Positions 1 through 7,987 of a stretch of DNA of 64,000 bases are shown here, piece by piece. This DNA is from Paraburkholderia acidicola (GTDB lineage: Bacteria; Pseudomonadota; Gammaproteobacteria; Burkholderiales; Burkholderiaceae), in the NCBI RefSeq assembly GCF_002362315.1, contig NZ_MTZV01000006.1, positions 2,170,001 through 2,234,000 of the forward strand, read 5' to 3'. A model generated the notes under the pieces. The model was given only the letters and a program-made list of their open reading frames with translations. It did no database searches and had not been told where the DNA came from. Numbering within the stretch: position 1 is the stretch's first letter; each line of letters opens with the position of its first letter. The translations under genes and the position numbers were made by a program.

Positions 1-1427
1 TCGTTGACGGGCATGGCCTCGAGCCGTGCCTGATCGAGCGAGATGTCGAGAATGGCTTGCTGCTGCTTCACCGGAAAGCGTCGCGCGAGGTTGGTGCGAA
101 ACTTCTCGACCAGCAGCGGGATGCCATCGGTGCGGCGGCGCTTATGACCGATCGGGTACTCGACCACCACCTCGTCGAGCGCCGTACCGTCGTTGAACTC
201 GACCGTCAGCGCGTTGGCAATCGAGCGCTTGTCCGGGTCGTGATAATCCTTCGTGAACTGCGCGTCTTCCACGCAGGTCATTTTGTCGCGCAGCACATCG
301 ATGCGCGGGTCCTGCGCGATTGCGTCTTCGTAATCGCCGGCCGTCAGACGGCCGTAGATCAGCGGCACCGCAATCATGTACTGGATGCAGTGATCGCGAT
401 CGGCCGGATTGTTCAGCGGACCCTTCTTGTCGATGATGCGGATCGCTGCTTCATGGGTGCGGATCGTGATCTTCGCGATGTCTTCGACCGCCTTGCCCTT
501 CGCTTTCAGCTGGCCGTGCAGCGTCATCGCTGCCTCGACTGCGGTCTGCGAGTGGAACTCGGCCGGAAACGAAATCTTGAACAACACGTTCTCCATCACG
601 TACGAACCATACGGCCGCTGGAACCTGAACGCGTTGCCCTTGAACAGCACGTCGTAGAAGCCCCAGGTCTTCGCGGTGAGCACCGACGGGTAGCCCATCT
701 CGCCCGTCTTGGCGATCAACGCGAGACGTACTGCGCGCGAGGTTGCATCGCCGGCGGCCCACGACTTGCGCGAGCCGGTGTTCGGCGCATGCCGGTAGGT
801 GCGCAGAGAGTGGCCATCCACGAAGGCCAGCGACACCGCATTGATCAGCTCGTCGCGCGTCAGCCCGAGCAACTGGCCGACCACCGCGGTGGAAGCGAGC
901 TTGACCAGCAGCACGTGATCGAGACCGACGCGGTTAAACGAGTTCTCGAGCGCAATGCAGCCCTGGATCTCGTGCGCCTTGATCATGCCGACCAGCACGT
1001 CTTTCATCGTCAGCGACTTGTTGCCAGTGGCGACGGCGTTGCGTGAAAGCCAGTCGGCGGTTGCGAGGATGCCGCCCAGGTTGTCCGACGGGTGGCCCCA
1101 CTCGGCGGCAAGCCACGTGTCGTTGAAGTCGAGCCAGCGAATCATTGCGCCGATGTTGAACGCGGCCTGCACGGGGTCGAGCTGGAACTGCGTGCCGGGC
1201 ACCTTCGCACCGTGCGGCACGATCGTGCCGGGTACGAGCGGTCCCATCAGCTTGGTGCAGGCGGGGTAGGAAAGGGCTTCGAGTCCGCAGCCGAGCGTGT
1301 CGATCAGGCAGTTGCGCGCGGTTTCCAGCGCGAGCGCGCTGTCGACCACGTAGCCGAGCACGTAGTCGACGATATCGACGAGTACCTGATCGGGCTCGGG
1401 CCTGACGTTGGAAATCGGTGCGGACAT
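1..1427 (-). CDS. prpD: 2-methylcitrate dehydratase PrpD (MmgE/PrpD family), 3' end cut by window
   Basis: Cytoplasmic enzyme of the methylcitrate cycle, dehydrating 2-methylcitrate to 2-methyl-cis-aconitate during propionyl-CoA breakdown. It reads leftward from an ATG at 1425-1427 behind the ribosome site CAGGAAG and begins [20 protein letters not shown]. About 475 codons are visible with no stop. The last readable stretch, [12 protein letters not shown], resembles the usual PrpD C-terminus, so only a handful of residues of the roughly 480-residue family length are missing. It lies 22 bases after the MliC-like gene and downstream of prpC, so it is probably the last gene of that leftward run seen here. 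The prpB lyase and a prp regulator are not in the window. The PrpD call is firm; substrate specificity within MmgE/PrpD is inferred from the neighbouring prpC. Confidence 0.9.
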   Translation of the reverse strand, partial: MSAPISNVRPEPDQVLVDIVDYVLGYVVDSALALETARNCLIDTLGCGLEALSYPACTKLMGPLVPGTIVPHGAKVPGTQFQLDPVQAAFNIGAMIRWLDFNDTWLAAEWGHPSDNLGGILATADWLSRNAVATGNKSLTMKDVLVGMIKAHEIQGCIALENSFNRVGLDHVLLVKLASTAVVGQLLGLTRDELINAVSLAFVDGHSLRTYRHAPNTGSRKSWAAGDATSRAVRLALIAKTGEMGYPSVLTAKTWGFYDVLFKGNAFRFQRPYGSYVMENVLFKISFPAEFHSQTAVEAAMTLHGQLKAKGKAVEDIAKITIRTHEAAIRIIDKKGPLNNPADRDHCIQYMIAVPLIYGRLTAGDYEDAIAQDPRIDVLRDKMTCVEDAQFTKDYHDPDKRSIANALTVEFNDGTALDEVVVEYPIGHKRRRTDGIPLLVEKFRTNLARRFPVKQQQAILDISLDQARLEAMPVN

Positions 1428-1449
1428 CGAAGCTTCCTGGTGAGGACGA

Positions 1450-1962
1450 TTAGTTGTTCGGGTTCTTGATCAGCTCGTTCGATTGCGTCGGAGCTGGAGC
1501 ACCCTGGATCATCGCGGCAGTCTTGCATTCGTCGGCCAGACGCGAGCTGTCCTTGTCGGAGAACAACATCGCCTTCGCCGGGATCACGACGAGGTCCATG
1601 CCGGAAGCGGCGTCGTGGAAGCGGTCGGCGCCCGTCGTCGTGGCTTCGCGCGGCAGGTTGTAGTTCTTGCTGCCCCAGTGCACGGTGACGATCTGGTCAC
1701 GCTTCATGTCGCCCTTCAGGTCGAACGACAGGCCTTCGTTACACGACCACTTTTCAGCGCCGTCCGGCACCGCATCGACCTTGGCTTCCTTCGACGGATT
1801 GGCCTTGCGCTTGATCAGGCGGCGCTTCGGTGCCGGTGCTTTCGGCTTGGCCTTGGCGGTTGCCGCCGGCGCGCTGGTGCTCTGCGCGGACGCTTCAGGG
1901 ACGGCGATCAGCATCGTCGTGGACAAAACACCGGCAACGGCGGCAATCAGCAGCTTGTTCAT
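1450..1962 (-). CDS. secreted MliC-like (lysozyme-inhibitor-fold) hypothetical protein
   Basis: 170 residues. Residues 1-26 form a classical Sec signal peptide ([20 protein letters not shown], cleavage near ASA-QS), followed by an Ala/Lys/Pro-rich linker to about residue 65. The C-terminal part has the pattern of membrane-bound lysozyme inhibitor MliC/PliC domains: W-x-C near the start of the domain, then [14 protein letters not shown] and [11 protein letters not shown], with a second Cys near the C-terminus (DECKT). It therefore probably acts in the periplasm. It sits between prpC and prpD, an odd partner for methylcitrate enzymes. The gap to prpC is about 106 bases, so it may have its own promoter. 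The family resemblance is by eye; its function in this locus is unknown. Confidence 0.72.
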   Translation of the reverse strand: MNKLLIAAVAGVLSTTMLIAVPEASAQSTSAPAATAKAKPKAPAPKRRLIKRKANPSKEAKVDAVPDGAEKWSCNEGLSFDLKGDMKRDQIVTVHWGSKNYNLPREATTTGADRFHDAASGMDLVVIPAKAMLFSDKDSSRLADECKTAAMIQGAPAPTQSNELIKNPNN

Positions 1963-2068
1963 GGGAGAAAACCCTCTCTATCGTTTTTTGGTTAAACAGT
2001 TGACGGGTACTGGCAGCGCAACCGTCGGGATTGGACTCCACGCACTGTGACAAAGCGCGCAGCGGACG

Positions 2069-3244
2069 CTATTTTCTCCTATTTAGCGGCACGAACTTCA
2101 AATTCTCCGGGCCGGTGTAATTTGCACTGGGCCGGATGATCTTGTTGTCGATGCGCTGCTCGATGATGTGCGCGCTCCAGCCGGCCGTGCGCGCGATCAC
2201 GAACAACGGCGTGAACATCGCCGTCGGCACGCCCATCATGTGGTACGACACCGCGCTGAACCAGTCAAGATTCGGGAACATCTTCTTGACGTCCCACATC
2301 ACGCTCTCGAGCCGCTCCGCGATATCGAACAGCTTCAGGTTCGAGGCTTCCTTCGACAGCTTGCGCGCCACTTCCTTGATCACCTTGTTGCGCGGATCGG
2401 AGATCGTGTACACCGGGTGGCCGAAGCCGATCACGACTTCCTTGTTCTCGACGCGTTTGCGGATGTCGGCTTCTGCCTCGTCGGGGTGGGTGTAGCGCGA
2501 TTGAATTTCGAAAGCGACTTCGTTTGCGCCGCCGTGCTTCGGACCGCGCAGCGCACCGATTGCACCGGTAATCGCCGAATACAGGTCCGAACCCGTGCCG
2601 GCGATCACGCGGCCAGTAAAGGTCGATGCGTTGAACTCATGCTCCGCGTACAGATTCAGCGACACATGCATCGCATCGACCCACGACTTCGACGGCGCAA
2701 CGCCATGCAGCAGATGCAGGAAGTGCCCACCGATCGAATCGTCGTCGGTCTCGACCTCGATGCGCTTGCCGTTATGCGAGTAGTGATACCAGTACAGCAG
2801 CATCGAACCGAACGATGCCATCAAACGGTCGGCGATATCGCGCGCACCAGGCAGATTGTGGTCGTCCTTCTCGGGCAGCACGGTGCCGAGCACCGATGCG
2901 CCGGTGCGCATCACGTCCATCGGATGAGCCGAGGCGGGAATCCATTCGAGCGCGGCCTTCAGGTTTGCGGGCAAGCCGCGCAATGCCTTGAGCTTCGTCT
3001 TGTAGGCGGTGAGTTCGGCGGTATTCGGCAGCTTCTCGTGCACGAGCAGATAAGCGATCTCCTCGAACTCGCACGCACCGGCTATATCGAGAATGTCGTA
3101 GCCGCGGTAGTGCAAATCGTTGCCCGTGCGCCCGACGGTGCACAGAGCCGTATTGCCTGCCGTCACGCCCGACAGCGCAACGGATTTTTTCGGTTTGAAG
3201 CCGGCTGCGCCTGGTTGCGCGGCGGATTGCGGTGCTTCGCTCAT
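2069..3244 (-). CDS. prpC: 2-methylcitrate synthase PrpC
   Basis: Condenses propionyl-CoA with oxaloacetate in the methylcitrate cycle; citrate-synthase fold, cytoplasmic. About 391 residues from the chosen ATG ([20 protein letters not shown]). Citrate-synthase signatures are present: the substrate-loop region [21 protein letters not shown], the CoA-binding [15 protein letters not shown], and the short N-terminus typical of PrpC rather than GltA. A GTG at 3272-3274 would add ten residues and overlap the stop of the preceding small ORF. I prefer the ATG at 3244 because AAGGAG lies about ten bases upstream. It is clearly distinct from the longer gltA product encoded at 10883-12184, so the window holds both paralogues. 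Confidence 0.93.
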   Translation of the reverse strand: MSEAPQSAAQPGAAGFKPKKSVALSGVTAGNTALCTVGRTGNDLHYRGYDILDIAGACEFEEIAYLLVHEKLPNTAELTAYKTKLKALRGLPANLKAALEWIPASAHPMDVMRTGASVLGTVLPEKDDHNLPGARDIADRLMASFGSMLLYWYHYSHNGKRIEVETDDDSIGGHFLHLLHGVAPSKSWVDAMHVSLNLYAEHEFNASTFTGRVIAGTGSDLYSAITGAIGALRGPKHGGANEVAFEIQSRYTHPDEAEADIRKRVENKEVVIGFGHPVYTISDPRNKVIKEVARKLSKEASNLKLFDIAERLESVMWDVKKMFPNLDWFSAVSYHMMGVPTAMFTPLFVIARTAGWSAHIIEQRIDNKIIRPSANYTGPENLKFVPLNRRK

Positions 3245-3270
3245 CTCCTGCGATCTCCTTGTGGCCCTGC

Positions 3271-3414
3271 TCACTTCCTGTTGAACGGCACGTCGAGCTT
3301 CCGCCCGTACGCGTGACAGCCGATGCTTTCGGACAGCGCTTCGGCGCGGGTTGGCATTGTTCTCGCGGCGACCTTGTTCAGCATGCGGAACGGCTTCCGG
3401 TCATTCGTATTCAT
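3271..3414 (-). CDS. 47-residue basic peptide coupled to the citE-like gene
   Basis: Short ORF beginning [20 protein letters not shown] and ending LDVPFNRK. Its ATG overlaps the TGA of the upstream citrate-lyase-like gene in an ATGA arrangement, and its TGA overlaps a possible GTG of prpC, so it fills the space between the two genes exactly. Such overlaps on both sides suggest translational coupling and argue that it is a real gene. It is rich in Lys/Arg, has one Cys and no membrane segment or signal peptide. I do not recognise a family. It could alternatively be the remnant of a longer gene lost between the two enzymes. Confidence 0.5.
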   Translation of the reverse strand: MNTNDRKPFRMLNKVAARTMPTRAEALSESIGCHAYGRKLDVPFNRK

Positions 3415-4427
3415 GACGTGCGCCCCTGCTGTGAACCTGCAGGCGCAAACAGTGGTGCAGCCTCGGCGGGCACCGTACGACCGGTCGAGCGCGCGCGGCG
3501 CAGCACCGACCAGTAGTAGCGATAGCTCGCGCGATCGTGCAGCGTGTCGTGGTAACGCGTCGGGCCCCACTGCGCGTGTTGCGCGGCGAGCAGGATATCG
3601 GCGGCGGTGGCGATTTCCTCGTCGCGCGGCGCAAACGCCGCAACGATGACCGGCACCTGGGCGGGGTGAATGCTCCACATCCGCGTATAGCCGAACTCGT
3701 TGCGCGCCCGCGCGGCATCGCTGGCGACCACGGTCATGTCACGTACTTCGGTCGACACGTTGTGCGACGGCACCTTGCCGTGCGCGTGACACGCCGCGGC
3801 GATTTCCAGCTTCGCGCGACGCACGAGCGGATGATCGAACTGGTCCGGCGAGCGCATCGCGCTGTCGGGAATCGCGCCGTCGTGCGCAGAGACGAAGTCC
3901 ATCAAACCGAAGCTCAGCGCTTCGACACCGGGTAGCGCAGCGAGATCGAACGCACGCGCAAGCGCGCCATGCGTTTCGACCAGCAGTTGCACCGGCACGG
4001 GCTGGGCAATGCCGAGTTCGCGGCGGGTCGCTTCGATGAACGCGCACATTTCGGCGGCGTCCGGGACGTTGCGGACTTTCGGGAGCGTGATGTAGGCGGG
4101 CGCACGCTTTGCCGCGCGCAGGATGATGCGCACGTCGTCGCGCCAGTGCGGATGAGCGAAATCGTGAATGCGGACGCCGACGCGGCCGAAGCAGTCGTGC
4201 TCGCTGCCTGGAAACGACGCGACGAGTTCCGCGTGCTCCGCTTCGTGGCCGACCTGGGCACCGTCTTCGCAATCGAGCGTCACGTCGAACACCGCACCCA
4301 GCTCCTGCTGTAGCGCAAGCGATTTCAGCATCAGCTTCTCGCTGCCGGCGTAGTGATCGCAGGCAGGCAGAACGGCTGGGGGCGCTTCGCCGTCAAACAG
4401 CACTTCGGCGGGTGTGAGAGCGCGCAT
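3411..4427 (-). CDS. HpcH/HpaI aldolase / citrate lyase beta-like (CoA ester lyase) family protein
   Basis: 338 residues. Family features: DVTLDCEDGAQVGHEAEH near residues 48-65 (phosphate/Mg loop with acidic residues), VQLLVETHGAL carrying the metal-binding Glu, and FGLMDFVSAHDG. The family cleaves beta-hydroxyacyl-CoA esters or free acids such as malyl-CoA or citramalyl-CoA; no citrate lyase alpha or gamma subunit is nearby, so a stand-alone lyase is more likely than true citrate lyase. It lies between mdh and prpC, consistent with C4-dicarboxylate or propionate metabolism. It overlaps the next small ORF by four bases. The exact substrate cannot be read from the sequence. Confidence 0.82.
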   Translation of the reverse strand: MRALTPAEVLFDGEAPPAVLPACDHYAGSEKLMLKSLALQQELGAVFDVTLDCEDGAQVGHEAEHAELVASFPGSEHDCFGRVGVRIHDFAHPHWRDDVRIILRAAKRAPAYITLPKVRNVPDAAEMCAFIEATRRELGIAQPVPVQLLVETHGALARAFDLAALPGVEALSFGLMDFVSAHDGAIPDSAMRSPDQFDHPLVRRAKLEIAAACHAHGKVPSHNVSTEVRDMTVVASDAARARNEFGYTRMWSIHPAQVPVIVAAFAPRDEEIATAADILLAAQHAQWGPTRYHDTLHDRASYRYYWSVLRRARSTGRTVPAEAAPLFAPAGSQQGRTS

Positions 4428-4606
4428 CGTCGGCGTCAGGAGCGTGGGTCGTCTTAGGGAGAAACCTGATTCGGGTGCGTTCTGAAGAAGCGCTGAGATG
4501 ACACAGCGCGGTGGGCAAAACGCGCCCGGATCAGGCGCGAACCCGGCACACGACGATTCGAAAAAAACCGCCGTGCGCGAATTCGCAAATCAAAACCAGT
4601 TGCGTG

Positions 4607-4640
4607 AAAAAACCGGTGCCCGTCGTGCTGCAACGGGCCC
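4607..4640 (-). terminator. weak intrinsic terminator after mdh (minus strand)
   Basis: Read on the minus strand, a 6-bp stem GCCCGT/ACGGGC with a 9-base loop is followed after a few bases by a run of six T. It lies just past the mdh stop codon. The stem is short, so some read-through into the citE-like gene is likely. The rest of the 238-base gap between mdh and that gene shows no coding signal. Confidence 0.4.
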
Positions 4641-4665
4641 AGCTTTGCCGCGCGGCTCGTAGCTA

Positions 4666-5649
4666 TTAGCCGAGCAGATGCTGAACGCCGTCGCGCTCTT
4701 CGAGCAGCTCGTTCAGCGTGTGATCCATCTTCTCGCGTGCGAACGCGTCGATGGCCAGACCTTCCACGCGCTTGTATTCACCGTTTTCGCACGTGACGGG
4801 CACGCCGTAGACGATGTCTTCCGGAATGCCGTACGAGCCGTCCGATGGAATGCCCATCGTGACCCACTTGCCGTTCGTGCCGAGCACCCAGTCATGCACG
4901 TGGTCGATCGCCGCATTCGCCGCCGATGCCGCCGACGACAGCCCGCGCGCTTCGATGATCGCCGCGCCGCGCTTGCCGACCGTCGGAATGAACGTGTTGC
5001 GATTCCATTCGTCGTCGTTGATCAGCTTGGTGAGGTCCTGGCCTTCTGCCGTTGCGACGCGGAAATCCGGGTACATGGTCGGCGAGTGGTTGCCCCACAC
5101 AGCCAGCTTTTCGATCGATGCGACCGGCTTGCCCGACTTCGCAGCCAGTTGCGACAGCGCACGGTTGTGGTCGAGACGCAGCATCGCGGTGAAGTTCTTC
5201 TTCGGCAGATCGGGTGCCGACTTCATGGCGATGTAGGCATTCGTGTTGGCCGGGTTGCCGACCACCAGTACCTTCACATCGCGGCTCGCGACTTCGTTCA
5301 GCGCCTTGCCTTGCACCGTGAAGATTTCGGCGTTTGCCGACAGCAGGTCCTTACGTTCCATGCCCTTCGAGCGCGGACGGGCGCCGACCAGCAGCGCGAC
5401 ATCGGCGTCCTTGAACGCGACCTTCGGGTCGTCGGTGACCACGACGCCCGCGAGCAGCGGGAATGCGCAGTCTTCGAGCTCCATCACGACGCCTTTGACG
5501 GCGCCTTGCGCCTGCGGCAGGTCGAGCAACTGCAGGATCACGGGCTGGTCTTTGCCGAGCATGTCGCCGTTCGCGATGCGGAACAGCAGGGAGTAACCGA
5601 TTTGACCTGCGGCGCCGGTGACGGCAACACGCTTTGCGGGCTTAGCCAT
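4666..5649 (-). CDS. mdh: malate dehydrogenase
   Basis: NAD-dependent oxidation of malate to oxaloacetate in the TCA cycle, cytoplasmic. 327 residues, the usual length for the LDH-like malate dehydrogenases of beta-proteobacteria. The N-terminal dinucleotide motif [15 protein letters not shown] is at about residues 12-26; the substrate-binding loop has [15 protein letters not shown]; the catalytic His lies in [11 protein letters not shown]; the substrate Arg lies in [11 protein letters not shown]. It is divergent from the GntR regulator and close to sdhCDAB and gltA, forming a TCA cluster. The start is the ATG at 5649 preceded by TCCTGGAGATT (GGAG). Confidence 0.96.
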   Translation of the reverse strand: MAKPAKRVAVTGAAGQIGYSLLFRIANGDMLGKDQPVILQLLDLPQAQGAVKGVVMELEDCAFPLLAGVVVTDDPKVAFKDADVALLVGARPRSKGMERKDLLSANAEIFTVQGKALNEVASRDVKVLVVGNPANTNAYIAMKSAPDLPKKNFTAMLRLDHNRALSQLAAKSGKPVASIEKLAVWGNHSPTMYPDFRVATAEGQDLTKLINDDEWNRNTFIPTVGKRGAAIIEARGLSSAASAANAAIDHVHDWVLGTNGKWVTMGIPSDGSYGIPEDIVYGVPVTCENGEYKRVEGLAIDAFAREKMDHTLNELLEERDGVQHLLG

Positions 5650-6169
5650 TGAAAATCTCCAGGACGATGCGTTAGTGCGTTAGACGCTAGGGAAAAACGC
5701 CATTTTATATGCGCGTTAGACAAAGCGTCGTTGAAACACGGCGGAATTCGCTGCGCGCGGGCTTGCGCTGAACCGGGCGGAAGCCGGGGAGCGCCGCTGC
5801 GCGGCCGTCGTGCCGGGTAATCTGTACAACCGAGCTGTGCAACCGGGCGGAGTGCGGGACGCTGTCGGTACCGTGGCGGCCGTTGCGCCTGCCGGCTCCT
5901 GCTACAGCGCGTTTCGGCGCGCGACCGGCGAGGCGCCGGCGGGCCAGTCGAAACCTGGACTGCATGAGAGAACAGCATGGTGCAGGGCGGCTTTTGGTGC
6001 GTGACAGCCATCGGGAAAAGCGCCGTACGACAACCCGCAAACCCTTGCTCGACAAGGAGTGTAGGATTCGGCAGACGCAAAGTCAACATTATCTTATGTC
6101 TTATATAAGACATAAGTATCGCCGGGAAAGGGCTGGACGCAAGATGGGCCTTTATGATGAAATGCGCGG
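5650..6169. other. 520-base divergent intergenic region between mdh and the GntR gene
   Basis: No convincing gene. The mdh-proximal two thirds are GC-rich and show no clear motif. The last 100 bases become AT-rich and contain the perfect 24-bp palindrome described separately. Promoters for both divergent genes must lie here, but I cannot place the mdh promoter with confidence. Confidence 0.6.
6093..6116. promoter_or_regulatory. perfect 24-bp palindrome, probable GntR operator
   Basis: Two exact 12-base half sites, CTTATGTCTTAT and its reverse complement, meet at the centre between 6104 and 6105; pairing fails at the next base outward. It ends 53 bases before the start codon of the GntR/HutC-type regulator and contains TATATAAG, which resembles a -10 box, so binding would occlude a promoter. 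HutC-type regulators are dimers that recognise palindromes, hence autoregulation is the natural inference. I did not see the same palindrome upstream of sdhC or gltA. Confidence 0.7.
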
Positions 6170-7027
6170 ATGACTTCGAACCAGGCGAGCACTGCGAATC
6201 CTATCGGCCCGGCGGGCTCAGGCGACGGCGTGCCCGCTGGCGCACCCACTTCTTCCGCGGGGGCCGCGCCTGCTGCTTCAGCACCCACCGCAGCCCACGC
6301 ATTGCCCACCTCGCCGACCTTCAGCCCGCTGTATCAGCAGATCAAGGGGTTGATTACGCAGAGCCTCGAGTCGGGCGAATGGAAACCCGGCGAAATCATT
6401 CCCAGCGAAGTCGAACTGGCCGCCCGCTACAAGGTGAGTCAGGGCACCGTGCGCAAGGCAATCGACGAACTCGCCGCCGATAACCTGCTGGTCCGGCGCC
6501 AGGGCAAGGGCACTTTTGTTGCTACGCACAACGAAGACCGTGCCCAGTTTCGCTTCCTCAGATTGCTTGCCGATGACGGCGACGAACATCCGCACGTCAG
6601 CCGGCTGCTCGAATGCCGGCGGCTGCGCGCCCCGGCAGAAATTGCCCGCCAGCTCGATCTGAAGCCCGCCGATCCCGTCGTGCTGATCAAGCGCCTGCTG
6701 CAGTTCGATGGCGAAACTACGGTGCTCGACGAAATCTGGCTGCCAGGTGGCATGTTTCGCGGCCTCACGCTCGAGCGCCTGTCGGAGTACAAAGGGCCGC
6801 TCTACGCGATGTTCGAGACGGAGTTCGGCACGCGCATGATCCGCGCATCCGAGAAAATCCGCGCGGTGGCAGCCGATCCGGCCGTGGCCGAACTGCTGCA
6901 CGTGCCGGCTGGTTTTCCGCTACTTTCGGTGGAGCGCGTGTCCTATACGTACGGCGATCGACCGGTCGAAGTGCGTCGTGGCTGGTATGTCACAACCGGG
7001 TATTACTATCAGAACGATTTGAGCTGA
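6170..7027 (+). CDS. GntR-family (HutC subfamily) transcriptional regulator
   Basis: 285 residues. An Ala/Pro/Ser-rich tail of about 48 residues precedes the winged-helix domain (SPLYQQIKGLITQSLESGEW, then PSEVELAARYKVSQGTVRKA and the wing LVRRQGKGTFV, roughly residues 50-120). The C-terminal part is a UTRA effector domain (about 140-280) with the YTYGDRPVEVRRGWY pattern near the end. It lies between mdh and sdhCDAB and is followed by the sdh operon after 169 bases, so it probably controls this TCA cluster in response to a small organic ligand. The ligand cannot be read from sequence. The long low-complexity N-terminus suggests the start could be downstream, but I see no better one. Confidence 0.88.
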   Translation: MTSNQASTANPIGPAGSGDGVPAGAPTSSAGAAPAASAPTAAHALPTSPTFSPLYQQIKGLITQSLESGEWKPGEIIPSEVELAARYKVSQGTVRKAIDELAADNLLVRRQGKGTFVATHNEDRAQFRFLRLLADDGDEHPHVSRLLECRRLRAPAEIARQLDLKPADPVVLIKRLLQFDGETTVLDEIWLPGGMFRGLTLERLSEYKGPLYAMFETEFGTRMIRASEKIRAVAADPAVAELLHVPAGFPLLSVERVSYTYGDRPVEVRRGWYVTTGYYYQNDLS

Positions 7028-7196
7028 CGATCTGGCTCAAGACAACGCGCGAGGACCTGTGCGAAGCACGCGCCAGGCCGCTCAAACACGCAATTGTTGC
7101 CCGCTCCGTAAAGCTCCTGCGCGGTTTTTCGCTGCAGCGCGATATGAAAAGGCGCTAAAATCGCGGACTAGTGTGACTACAAAGTAGGGGTCTAGC

Positions 7197-7610
7197 ATGG
7201 CTGAAGCCGTAAAAAAACCGAGGCCGGAGTTCCGGAACATCGGTATCGGACAGATCTTGACGGCATACCGTCTCCCGCTAGCGGGGCGGGTGTCGATCCT
7301 GCACCGCCTGAGCGGTGGTCTGCTCTTCGTGTTCCTCCCGTTCCTGCTGTACCTCTTCTCGCAAAGCCTGACATCAGAAATCAGCTTCGAGTTGTTCAAG
7401 GATTTCCTCTCCAACATCGTCGTCAAGCTCCTCACGCTGGTTCTCGCGTGGGCCTTCCTGTTTCACTTCTGCGCCGGCGTTCGCCATCTGGTGATGGACA
7501 CACACCGCGGCGTCACGAAGGAAGGCGGCAAGCAGACGTCGATCGTCGTGCTGGTTCTGTCGTCGCTACTCACCCTCGCTTTTGCAGCAAAACTCTTCGG
7601 AGTCTTCTAA
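7197..7610 (+). CDS. sdhC: succinate dehydrogenase cytochrome b556 subunit
   Basis: Inner-membrane anchor of complex II that binds haem b and ubiquinone. 137 residues with three hydrophobic segments (about 40-58, 75-95, 113-135). The quinone-site motif SILHRLSGG is at residues 33-41; H90 and H97 in the segment FHFCAGVRHLVMD include the haem ligand. It is the first gene of sdhCDAB. A TAAAAT sequence at 7156-7161 is a plausible -10 box about 35 bases before the ATG, but no good -35 accompanies it. Confidence 0.96.
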   Translation: MAEAVKKPRPEFRNIGIGQILTAYRLPLAGRVSILHRLSGGLLFVFLPFLLYLFSQSLTSEISFELFKDFLSNIVVKLLTLVLAWAFLFHFCAGVRHLVMDTHRGVTKEGGKQTSIVVLVLSSLLTLAFAAKLFGVF

Positions 7611-7614
7611 AAAA

Positions 7615-7983
7615 ATGGCATCCCACAATCGAATCGGCCCGAAGCGCCTCGTCGTCGGCGCGCATTACGGGCTGCGCGACTGGCTCGCGCAACGCATTAC
7701 CGCTGTCGTGATGGCGGTCTACACCGTGATCCTGCTCGCATGGTTCTTCGGTGCGAAGGACTTCTCCTATGAAGGCTGGTCGTCGATCTTCGCCACGCAG
7801 TGGATGAAGCTCGCCACGTTCGTCGCGCTGCTGTCGCTGTTCTATCACGCCTGGGTCGGCATCCGCGACATCTGGATGGACTACATCAAGCCCGTCGGCA
7901 CGCGGCTCCTCCTGCAGGCGCTGACGATCGTCTGGTTGCTCGCGTGTGCGGGCTACGCTGCGCAGATTCTCTGGAGAGTGTAA
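7615..7983 (+). CDS. sdhD: succinate dehydrogenase membrane anchor subunit
   Basis: Second membrane anchor of complex II, 122 residues from the ATG four bases after the sdhC stop (MASHNRIGPKRLVVG). Three predicted membrane helices lie at about 28-48, 62-82 and 95-117. RDWLAQRITAVVM and FYHAWVGIRDIWMDYIK are the usual SdhD signatures; the His and Tyr of the latter are typical of the haem/quinone side. An upstream in-frame ATG inside sdhC would add eleven residues, but the short form matches family length and N-terminus. Confidence 0.95.
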   Translation: MASHNRIGPKRLVVGAHYGLRDWLAQRITAVVMAVYTVILLAWFFGAKDFSYEGWSSIFATQWMKLATFVALLSLFYHAWVGIRDIWMDYIKPVGTRLLLQALTIVWLLACAGYAAQILWRV

Positions 7984-7987
7984 AAGA

